DNA from: Spirosoma validum
GTDB taxonomy: Bacteria; Bacteroidota; Bacteroidia; Cytophagales; Spirosomataceae
Length of the DNA: 64,000 nucleotides
Direction: 5' to 3'
NCBI RefSeq assembly: GCF_014699035.1
Contig: NZ_JACXAA010000001.1
Coordinates: forward strand, 248,001-312,000
The stretch's first letter is position 1. Every line of letters begins with the position of its first letter. This document shows positions 44,923-52,008 of this stretch, in pieces. The notes beneath the pieces were generated by a model. The model saw only the letters and a program-made list of their open reading frames with translations, made no database searches and was not told the origin of the DNA. The translations under genes were made by a program, and so were the position numbers.

Positions 44923-46704
44923 ATGAATACGTTACCTCTATTTTATACCAACCGACGCCTACTTGGGTGGATGGGGGGCTTTGGGCTGGCTCTATGGGTA
45001 TGCTTATCACCCGCATCAGCGCAGCGCCGGCGCGATAAACCAGGCGTAGATACTACGTTAGCGAAATCCGCTTCGACTACTACGGTCCGAATGGAAGCGG
45101 AAACTCAATTTACCGAGGGTGTACGGTATATGATGACCGATGAGCCCACAAAGGCAATTGCTCAGTTTGGGAAAGTCCTGCAAAAAGATCCGAATAATGC
45201 AGCGGCTCAGTATGCTACCGCGAATGTCCTGCTCAAAACCGGTAAAATCGCCGAAGCGCTTCCACACGCGACAAAAGCGTATTCATTAGATGGTCAGAAT
45301 AAATTCTACGCGCTGCTGTTGGCTGAACTGTACGTAAAACAGAAACGCTATTCAGAAGCTGAAGCACTTTACGAGAAATTGATTAAAAAAGGGCCCGAAA
45401 ATGCTGAGTATGGGGTTGAGCTGGCAGCTATTTATCTGTTCAACGAAAAGCCTGACAAAGCACTGGAGGCCTACAGCAACGTAGAGCGCGAGCTAGGGTT
45501 GAACGAAGAAATTACCCGGCAAAAACAGCGAATCTATCTCAAGCAGAACAAAATTGATAAAGCGATTCAGGAAGCCGAAAAACTAGTTGCCTCAGAACCG
45601 AGCGATCCGGATTATCTACTTGAAGGTGCTGAACTACTTATTGCCAACGACCGGTCTGATCAGGCTATCACCTGGATTGACAAGGCGCTTAAGATAAGCC
45701 CTGACCTCCCCCAGGCGCACGTATTGCTGGCCGATATTTACCGGAAGAAGGGAGATATGGCCCGTGTCACCAAAGAATTGAATCAGGTGCTGGCGAATCC
45801 GAATCTGGAAGCGGGCTTAAAGGCGCGAATTCTGTCGAGTTACGTTGGTATGACGGGTGAAAGCCCGACAGCGCAGAAAGATGCGTTGGGTATGGCGCAG
45901 AACCTGGCTAAAACATCGCCTAACGATCCTAAAACTCAGGTGATGCTGGCTGATTTGCTGATGCAACAGGGTAAGAAAGTAGAAGCCCGTGATGCGTATG
46001 CAAAAGCCGCCCGCCTAGACGGCTCTATTTATGAAGTCTGGGGAGCACTATTGCAACTAGACGGCGAATTAAATCAGATTGATAGCCTACTTGTGCATTC
46101 AGAGAAAGCGCTGGAAGTGTTTCCAACGCAGGGCTTGTTCTGGTATTCCAATGGGTCAGCTAATCTTTTTAAGCGCAAGTACCAGCAGGCCGTTGATGCA
46201 CTGGAGGAAAGTAAAAAACTTCTGGTTGCCAGCTCAAAGGGCGATTTGCAGAAAGGGATCGATGCTCAGTTAGGTGACGCGTATAATGGACTTGGCGATT
46301 ATACCAAATCCGATGAAGCCTACGAAGCCGTTCTGAAAGCAGATCCGCTGAACGACTACGTACTGAATAACTACAGCTACTTTCTATCACTACGAAAAGC
46401 TAATCTGCCAAGAGCGCAACAGTTAGCGCAGAAACTCGTAGAACGTCACCCCACCAACGCTACGTATTTAGATACCTACGCCTGGGTGCTGTATGTTGCC
46501 AAAGATTATACTAAAGCCCGGCAGTACCTGGAAAAAGCGCTGGCAGATACCGCGAACGTAAGCGGGACCATTATTGAACATTACGGCGACGTTCTGTATC
46601 AACTCGGTCAACCCGATAAAGCGCTTGAACAGTGGAAGAACGCAAAGAGTAAAGGCGGGGCCAGCTCTGATATCGATAAAAAAATAGCTACTGGAAAGAT
46701 GTAA
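44923..46704 (+). CDS. Exported tetratricopeptide-repeat (TPR) protein
   Basis: Predicted 593-residue TPR protein. The ATG at 44923 opens a long N-terminal segment whose hydrophobic core (LLGWMGGFGLALWVCLSPASA) is a signal peptide ending before QRRRDKPG. From about residue 60 to the C-terminus there are roughly ten or more TPR helices (for example KAIAQFGKVLQKDPNNAAAQYATANVLLKTGKIAEALPHA; KRYSEAEALYEKLIKKGPENAEYGVELAAIYLF; PDKALEQWKNAKSKG). It serves as a protein-protein scaffold. It heads a three-gene group with DUF4292 and an EnvC-like protein, the arrangement found in many Bacteroidota envelope clusters, so a cell-envelope or division role is likely (inference). Confidence 0.85.
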   Translation: MNTLPLFYTNRRLLGWMGGFGLALWVCLSPASAQRRRDKPGVDTTLAKSASTTTVRMEAETQFTEGVRYMMTDEPTKAIAQFGKVLQKDPNNAAAQYATANVLLKTGKIAEALPHATKAYSLDGQNKFYALLLAELYVKQKRYSEAEALYEKLIKKGPENAEYGVELAAIYLFNEKPDKALEAYSNVERELGLNEEITRQKQRIYLKQNKIDKAIQEAEKLVASEPSDPDYLLEGAELLIANDRSDQAITWIDKALKISPDLPQAHVLLADIYRKKGDMARVTKELNQVLANPNLEAGLKARILSSYVGMTGESPTAQKDALGMAQNLAKTSPNDPKTQVMLADLLMQQGKKVEARDAYAKAARLDGSIYEVWGALLQLDGELNQIDSLLVHSEKALEVFPTQGLFWYSNGSANLFKRKYQQAVDALEESKKLLVASSKGDLQKGIDAQLGDAYNGLGDYTKSDEAYEAVLKADPLNDYVLNNYSYFLSLRKANLPRAQQLAQKLVERHPTNATYLDTYAWVLYVAKDYTKARQYLEKALADTANVSGTIIEHYGDVLYQLGQPDKALEQWKNAKSKGGASSDIDKKIATGKM

Positions 46705-46783
46705 TCGGTGGTTAGTGATTAGTAGTTGGTGAATAGTTCTTCTCACGTATTCGCTAAGCGCTGTTTCCTACCCACTAAGCCTT

Positions 46784-47665
46784 ATGAACAAATACGGATT
46801 ATTAGCAATACTGTTCGCTACGTTATTGAGTTTAGATGGTTGTCGACGCCACCATGTTTCGCATGGCACCGGTCAGACTCCCGTAGTATCTTCGACTCCT
46901 GATTCGACCCTTGCTTCCCAGCCAACCTCCGTAACGCCTACTACGTCAACCGACTCCGCTGTAGTCGCCAAACCGGCCCGACCCGGTATTGATGAAGCCC
47001 GTACGAACGTAGCTGAAATCGATTTTCGTTACCTCACAGCTAAGTCAAAAATATCCTTTAAAAGCAATCAACAGGATATTGACAATGCAAACGTCAATAT
47101 CCGGGTCCGCAAAGACAGCCTGATCTGGTTATCTATTTCAAAGCTGGGTATCGAAGCGGTTCGCGGACTTATTACACGCGATTCGATCACCATTATCGAT
47201 AAGATACATAGAGAATACTCCGTTTATGATTTCCCGACGTTAAGCAAACAATTCAATTTCAACATGAATTTTGAGTTGCTGCAAGCGTTGATCGTCGGTA
47301 ATTTACCACTTCCAAAACGGCCGGCCCAAAAAATCAAAAACGAGCGGGATTATCTGCTGCTACGTCAGAGTGAGGGCAAAGTGATGGTTGAAAACTACAT
47401 TGGTGAACAGGATCGGAAGCTAAAAAAATTGATGGTGACCGAACAACCTACCAAAAATACGTTGCGACTGGATTACGAAGATTTTACCTCTCTCAGCAAT
47501 TTCCTGTTTCCTTATACCAGTCTGGTAACCCTCGACTATAAATCTCAGTCTGACGGACGGTTTTATCAGACGCTGCTACGTATCAAGCATAATAAAGTTG
47601 AACTGGTCGATAAAAATCCGGGATTTCCGTTCACGATTCCGGCCAATTACAAACGTCGGCCATAA
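46784..47665 (+). CDS. DUF4292-family outer-membrane lipoprotein
   Basis: Predicted 293-residue SPII lipoprotein (lipobox LDGC, Cys20). After a low-complexity Thr/Ser/Pro-rich linker comes the DUF4292 domain with YLTAKSKISFKSNQQDIDNANVNIRVRKDSLIWLSISKLGIEAVRGLITRDSITIIDKIHREYSVYDF (shown by its typical shape: KISF, then IWLSIS, RGLITRDSI) and a C-terminal IPANYKRR. The fold resembles LolB/LppX-like shells that hold lipids, though this is from family knowledge and not shown here. It lies 79 bases after the TPR gene and 25 bases before the EnvC-like gene. The trio is conserved in Bacteroidota; a joint envelope role is likely. Confidence 0.85.
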   Translation: MNKYGLLAILFATLLSLDGCRRHHVSHGTGQTPVVSSTPDSTLASQPTSVTPTTSTDSAVVAKPARPGIDEARTNVAEIDFRYLTAKSKISFKSNQQDIDNANVNIRVRKDSLIWLSISKLGIEAVRGLITRDSITIIDKIHREYSVYDFPTLSKQFNFNMNFELLQALIVGNLPLPKRPAQKIKNERDYLLLRQSEGKVMVENYIGEQDRKLKKLMVTEQPTKNTLRLDYEDFTSLSNFLFPYTSLVTLDYKSQSDGRFYQTLLRIKHNKVELVDKNPGFPFTIPANYKRRP

Positions 47666-47690
47666 GTTATTTTTGTTGGTTTAAGCCTCT

Positions 47691-49133
47691 ATGCATTCCA
47701 AATTTCCATTTCCCCACCTGTCTACTTATTGGCTAATAATCAGTCTGGTCCTCTCTGGGTTAATTGCGTTTGACGGCCCAGCCCAGGCGCAGCAAACGCA
47801 GCAAAGCCGACAGAATCTGGAGAAAGAAAAGAAGCAGAATCTGGCGAAGATGAACCAGATACGGACCATTCTTCGGCAAACTTCATCAGAAAAACAAGCG
47901 GGTCTGGGTCAATTAAAAGCACTGGATCAGCAAATTCAGGCTCAATCGCAGCAGATTGGCTTGCTCAACAAAGATCTTCAATTAACAGAAACCGAAATTT
48001 CAGAACTACGCCAGACCAGTAATACGCTTACCCGCGATCTCAATAAACTGAAAGCGGAATACGGCTCTATGATTTATGCCGCGGATAAACGTCGTCAGCA
48101 AGTTAATCCACTAGGTTTTTTGTTTGCATCCGACAATTTTAACCAGCTCGTTGCGCGCTATAAATACCTGCGTCAGTATTCTGATGCCCGCCAGAGCCAG
48201 GTGCGGCAAATGGACAATGTGATGGCGATGCTACAGGATAAACAGCAGGCTACTCAACGGAAACGCCAGGATCAGAAAAATACGATAACGACTAAGGTTA
48301 AGGAAACTAAGAATCTGGAAGTTTTAAAAGGCGCTAAAAATCAGGTTGTAAAAGAATTAAGTCAGAAAGAAACGGAACTGAGCACCGAATTGGCGGAGAG
48401 ACGTCGGGCGATTGGTCAGCTTGAAGCTATGATTACCCGTATCGTCGCGCGTGAACGAGCCGAACGCGAAGCACGCGAACGAGCTGAACGGGAAGCGCGC
48501 GCCGAACGGGAACGTGTTGCGCGCCGTGAAGCCGAACGGAGAGCTGCCGAACGTAAAAAAGCCGAAGAAGCCATTGCAGCTGCTGAAAAAGCGGGGGAGA
48601 AACCAGCTCCAACTGACGTAGCTAAAGTTGAGCGACCTGCTGAGCCAGAACCCACTCCTCCCCCACCCAAACCTGATGAGCGACGTAACAACACGCTGAA
48701 TAATGAAGAAGATGCGCTGGCCTCTTCGTTCACCGCTTCACGCGCACATCTGCCCTGGCCAGTATCACGAGGGTTCATTTCCGACCACTTTGGACGCCGT
48801 CCCCACGCAGTGCTAAGGGGTATTTATGTCGAGAATCAAGGCGTTGATATTCAGACGAATGCCGGAGAAATCGTTCGTGCCGTTTACGATGGTATTGTAC
48901 AGGACGTAACAAGTATGCCGGGTATGAACACCGTAGTAGCTATTCAACATGGTAGTTATTTTACTGTGTATGCCAAATTGAAAAACGTATCGGTCCGTGC
49001 CGGTCAGCGTGTGAAAGCGCGGGAAGCCATCGGCACGGTGGCGACCGATAAAGACGGAGTTTCTGAAATTCAGTTTCAGATCTGGAAAGAGTTCACCAAA
49101 CTCAACCCAGAATCGTGGCTGACCCACCGGTAA
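47691..49133 (+). CDS. EnvC-like murein hydrolase activator with coiled coil and degenerate LytM (M23) domain
   Basis: Predicted 480-residue exported protein. A signal peptide ends near AQAQQ. Residues ~35-260 are coiled coil (for example QNLAKMNQIRTILRQTSS, KQAGLGQLKALDQQIQAQ), residues ~245-340 a highly charged Arg/Glu/Ala and Pro segment, and ~350-480 a LytM/M23 domain. The M23 zinc ligands appear degenerate: the HxxxD position reads NQGVD (His replaced by Asn) and the HxH position reads EIQ, while the middle His in VAIQHGSY is kept. This is the pattern of EnvC, which activates amidases instead of cutting peptidoglycan. So a function in septal peptidoglycan splitting through partner amidases is likely, but inferred. 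Confidence 0.85.
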   Translation: MHSKFPFPHLSTYWLIISLVLSGLIAFDGPAQAQQTQQSRQNLEKEKKQNLAKMNQIRTILRQTSSEKQAGLGQLKALDQQIQAQSQQIGLLNKDLQLTETEISELRQTSNTLTRDLNKLKAEYGSMIYAADKRRQQVNPLGFLFASDNFNQLVARYKYLRQYSDARQSQVRQMDNVMAMLQDKQQATQRKRQDQKNTITTKVKETKNLEVLKGAKNQVVKELSQKETELSTELAERRRAIGQLEAMITRIVARERAEREARERAEREARAERERVARREAERRAAERKKAEEAIAAAEKAGEKPAPTDVAKVERPAEPEPTPPPPKPDERRNNTLNNEEDALASSFTASRAHLPWPVSRGFISDHFGRRPHAVLRGIYVENQGVDIQTNAGEIVRAVYDGIVQDVTSMPGMNTVVAIQHGSYFTVYAKLKNVSVRAGQRVKAREAIGTVATDKDGVSEIQFQIWKEFTKLNPESWLTHR

Positions 49134-49214
49134 AAGTCATATGGGAGTGAAGTTATATCGACGGCCTCAGCTTAACTCCATAACTTTACGGCCCATAACT
49201 TTATATCCGGTCCA

Positions 49215-50033
49215 ATGTCTGTTCATAATCCCGACATCAAGCGCGTTACGACGCATACCATTCAGGAACTGAAAAATAAAGGCGAGAAGATTTCTGCGCT
49301 GACCGCCTATGATTTTTCGATGGCTCGTGTGGTCGACGCAGCTGGTGTTGAGATGATTCTTGTCGGTGATTCAGCCTCGAACGTTATGGCAGGTCACGAA
49401 ACAACCTTACCCATTACTCTTGACCAGATGATCTATCACGCCAGCGCGGTTGTGCGGGGTGTTAAGCGAGCCCTGGTCGTAGTCGATTTACCATTTGGTT
49501 CTTATCAGGGTAATTCGTCGGAAGCGCTCCGATCGGCCATTCGGATCATGAAGGAATCGGGGGCGCACGCTGTCAAAATGGAAGGTGGTTTAGAAATCAA
49601 AGAATCGATTGTTCGAATTCTGAGTGCGGGTGTACCTGTTATGGGGCATCTTGGCTTGACCCCTCAATCCATTTACAAATTCGGTACGTATGCCGTACGG
49701 GCTAAAGAAGAGGCCGAAGCAGAGAAATTAATGGAAGATGCGCACATGCTCGAATCAATCGGTTGCTTTGGGGTAGTGCTCGAAAAAATACCAGCCACGC
49801 TCACAAAAACGGTATCCCAAAGCCTCACAATTCCGACCATTGGTATCGGCGCAGGGCCTGATGCCGACGGCCAAATTCTGGTTATTCATGATTTGCTTGG
49901 AATCAATAATGAATTCAAACCAAGATTCCTGCGACGGTATGCCGATTTGCACACAGTTATGACGGAAGCCATCGCCCATTACGTCGACGACGTTAAAGCA
50001 AATGATTTCCCGAACGAGAAAGAAGCGTATTGA
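49215..50033 (+). CDS. panB: 3-methyl-2-oxobutanoate hydroxymethyltransferase (ketopantoate synthase)
   Basis: Predicted 272-residue PanB, which transfers a one-carbon unit from methylenetetrahydrofolate to alpha-ketoisovalerate, the first step of pantothenate synthesis. Recognised by [57 protein letters not shown] (the catalytic Glu and Mg-binding Asp sites), [36 protein letters not shown] and [21 protein letters not shown]. Length is normal. It sits 81 bases after the EnvC-like gene and just before an RluA-type gene, with a 14-bp imperfect inverted repeat in the spacer, so transcription may be split there. Confidence 0.96.
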   Translation: MSVHNPDIKRVTTHTIQELKNKGEKISALTAYDFSMARVVDAAGVEMILVGDSASNVMAGHETTLPITLDQMIYHASAVVRGVKRALVVVDLPFGSYQGNSSEALRSAIRIMKESGAHAVKMEGGLEIKESIVRILSAGVPVMGHLGLTPQSIYKFGTYAVRAKEEAEAEKLMEDAHMLESIGCFGVVLEKIPATLTKTVSQSLTIPTIGIGAGPDADGQILVIHDLLGINNEFKPRFLRRYADLHTVMTEAIAHYVDDVKANDFPNEKEAY

Positions 50034-50053
50034 GTTATAAAGAGTCATTACTT

Positions 50054-50120
50054 GTCATTGACAGTCACTAGCTTCATTAAATATTGTCTGCTAAAAGTGC
50101 TACTAATGACCATCAATGAC
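50054..50120. repeat. Imperfect inverted repeat in the panB-rluA spacer
   Basis: GTCATTGACAGTCA (50054-50067) pairs with TGACCATCAATGAC (50107-50120) over 14 positions with about three mismatches, with a further GTCATTACTTGTC word before it. It forms a weak hairpin between panB and the pseudouridine synthase gene and covers any start upstream of 50139. Confidence 0.4.
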
Positions 50121-50138
50121 AGGCCAGGACTACTACTT

Positions 50139-50885
50139 ATGAAAAAGAAACCATTTCAGGTTGTTTACGAAGATAACCACCTGTTGATTGTCAATAAAGA
50201 ACCGGGTATTCTGGTACAGGGCGACCGCACAGGCGACGTTACGCTACTGGATGTACTGAAAGACTATATTAAAGAAAAGTACCACAAACCCGGCGAGGTA
50301 TTTCTGGGGCTAGTTCACCGACTCGACCGCCCCGTCAGTGGTCTGGTTGTTTTCGCCCGTACTTCAAAAGCGCTGGAACGGATGAACGAGATCTTCCGTA
50401 AGCGGCAGGTTCAAAAAACATACTGGGCTGTTGTTCGGCAAAAGCCACCGAAAGATGCCGATAAACTGGTAAACTGGCTGATAAAAGACGAGCAGAAAAA
50501 TCAGGTAGCCGTCTATGATTATGAGGTTCCTAACTCGCAGAAAGCCGAATTAACGTATCGGACATTGGGGAGAATTAACGAGCATTATCTGTTGGAAGTG
50601 AACCCCGTCACGGGCCGACCTCACCAGATACGCTCTCAACTGGCTCACATAGGATGCCCGATCCGGGGCGACGTTAAGTATGGTTATGACCGGGCGGTTG
50701 CCGATAAGAAAATTTATCTACACGCTCGTCGTCTTTACTTCATTCATCCCGTGAAACAAGTCGGAGCGCCGGATCGACCGATTATCTGTAAAGCAGGCTT
50801 ACCAAGCGATCCATTTTGGGAAGAGTTTCTGGATCTGGATGATGAGAATTATAAGGATAAGAACATGGATTTCATTTTCGAGTAA
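50139..50885 (+). CDS. RluA-family pseudouridine synthase
   Basis: Predicted 248-residue RNA pseudouridine synthase of the RluA group. The catalytic Asp lies in HRLDRPVSGLVVFARTSKAL, and family motifs VVYEDNHLLIVNKEPGILVQGD, VQKTYWAVVRQKPP, AELTYRTLGRINEHYLLEVNPVTGRPHQIRSQLAHIGCPIRGDVKYGY are present. I start at the ATG at 50139 (MKKKPFQVVYED), because the 29 codons upstream are repeat-derived and without conservation. There is no N-terminal S4 domain, so it is like the shorter RluA/RluC-type enzymes. The target uridine in rRNA or tRNA cannot be assigned. It ends in a terminator at 50906-50945. Confidence 0.92.
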   Translation: MKKKPFQVVYEDNHLLIVNKEPGILVQGDRTGDVTLLDVLKDYIKEKYHKPGEVFLGLVHRLDRPVSGLVVFARTSKALERMNEIFRKRQVQKTYWAVVRQKPPKDADKLVNWLIKDEQKNQVAVYDYEVPNSQKAELTYRTLGRINEHYLLEVNPVTGRPHQIRSQLAHIGCPIRGDVKYGYDRAVADKKIYLHARRLYFIHPVKQVGAPDRPIICKAGLPSDPFWEEFLDLDDENYKDKNMDFIFE

Positions 50886-50905
50886 GGAAATGAAATCCCA
50901 AAAGC

Positions 50906-50945
50906 AAAGGGCCGCGTTTTCCATCCCCAGAAAATGCGGCCCTTT
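50906..50945. terminator. Bidirectional terminator after rluA
   Basis: A 15-bp stem (50906-50920 with 50931-50945, one G-T pair) with a 10-base loop lies 20 bases after the rluA stop and is followed by ATTTTAT. It also lies 31 bases beyond the end of the leftward small gene at 50977, so it can stop both transcripts. Confidence 0.8.
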
Positions 50946-50976
50946 ATTTTATGTATAACTAACACTCAGAATCCAG

Positions 50977-51150
50977 TCAGTGTAAAAGCTGATTCTGTTC
51001 AGAAGGCATTATATCTACCCTTATCTGATCGATTACGCGCTCGACCATCTGAACAACTCCATACAAGGCGCCGAAAATGATACACATCGGCAAAATAATG
51101 GGTAAAAAGACCACCCATTGAAAAATCATATACAGCCGAACATTCTTCAT
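50977..51150 (-). CDS. Small single-pass membrane protein, unknown function
   Basis: Predicted 57-residue protein from an ATG at 51150 (a TTG start at 51189 would give 70 residues). It has one strong hydrophobic segment (MIFQWVVFLPIILPMCIIFGALYGVV) followed by an amphipathic charged tail ending QNQLLH. No family recognised. It is flanked by the rluA terminator and a divergent AT-rich spacer that belongs to the His-rich gene on the other side. Short length and simple composition make the assignment uncertain. Confidence 0.45.
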   Translation of the reverse strand: MKNVRLYMIFQWVVFLPIILPMCIIFGALYGVVQMVERVIDQIRVDIMPSEQNQLLH

Positions 51151-51521
51151 CAGTCTCAAGAGATAATTTTCACTATTAAAAATTGACAAGCGGTAGGTTC
51201 ATCAAGTAACAAATTTGTCATTGAGTTTACAAATAATCGTAGCAACAGGATTATTCGCTCAACACTAAATTCTGCACATATTCAAAATTAAACTTGTCTT
51301 AGTACAAAAACAAGTTAAAAATAAAAAAGTTTTTGAAGCACTAAATTTACATCATATTTAAAACCTGTGAAATTATTGTTACTTATCCCTGGTTCTTTAT
51401 CACTTTTTATTATTATAGGAGTATGCTACGTGATTTAAACCAGATTAACGGATCAGCATGCTGTGGTTTGCATTCTATTTGGTATTTTTGAGAGTTCATG
51501 CATTAGCTGCTCACTATCAGC
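51151..51521. other. AT-rich divergent spacer upstream of the His-rich membrane gene
   Basis: No gene is seen. The sequence is strongly A/T-rich between 51190 and 51420 with several A-runs. A TATTTTTG at 51483-51490, 31 bases before the ATG at 51522, is a perfect TAnnTTTG box, but no TTTG lies at the usual 19-21 bases before it, so the promoter is unproven. Confidence 0.45.
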
Positions 51522-51893
51522 ATGTTTCGTCTACAAGGTTATCGGTTTGGAATTGCCCGTTTTTTGCTTGGTCTGTACATTGGTGTACTGATCAACGGGG
51601 TTGTCTTTCGCCATGCCCACCGATTATCTGACGGAACAATCATTTGCCATGCGCACCCTTACAAATCGTCACCCGGTACGCAGTTTCCCAAACACGCACA
51701 TAGCCGGGATGAACTGATTTGGCTCGATGCGTTCGACAATCTATTATACGCTAACTCCAATGCATTTTTCTGTGCGGTCGTTTTATCCATTGCCTTATTG
51801 CTAGGCAACGGTCCTGTAGCATTCATCCATTTTCTCTTCTCAACAACCCATGTTGCCTTTCGGCATCGAGGTCCGCCGATTCATTTGATCTAG
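51522..51893 (+). CDS. His-rich small membrane protein, unknown function
   Basis: Predicted 123-residue protein with an N-terminal membrane segment (GIARFLLGLYIGVLINGVVF) and a second one at about residues 82-108 (FFCAVVLSIALLLGNGPVAFIHFLF). Between them lies a soluble stretch with clustered histidines (FRHAHRLSDGTIICHAHPYKSSP and KHAHSRDE), and more follow at the C-terminus (HVAFRHRGPPIHL). This spacing of His and Cys suggests metal binding. I know no named family. It is directly upstream of a TonB-dependent receptor on the same strand (115 bases), so a combined role in metal acquisition or handling is a reasonable inference. Confidence 0.6.
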   Translation: MFRLQGYRFGIARFLLGLYIGVLINGVVFRHAHRLSDGTIICHAHPYKSSPGTQFPKHAHSRDELIWLDAFDNLLYANSNAFFCAVVLSIALLLGNGPVAFIHFLFSTTHVAFRHRGPPIHLI

Positions 51894-52008
51894 TTCCTGT
51901 TTTTCGTATCACTCAACTCGGTAGCTGACGCTTCTCTATCAGGCGTTAGCTGGCTGTGGTTTTGTGAATGTACATCCTGACTAGTATTCAAATGATATCC
52001 TCTGCTTC

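Noticed and set aside
46705-46745. G/T-rich tract (GGTGGTTAGTGATTAGTAGTTGG) between the TPR and DUF4292 genes
   Set aside because: No pairing partner and no clear repeat copies in the window; left unassigned.
48416-48778. Ser/Arg/Ala-rich 120-codon frame on the minus strand
   Set aside because: It is the complement of the Arg/Glu/Ala repeat region of the EnvC-like protein, so it is low-complexity shadow.
49136-49205. Repeat CCATAACTTTA twice before panB with a short inverted match to AAGTTAT
   Set aside because: Only an 11-bp direct repeat and a weak stem; may be chance in A/T-rich sequence.
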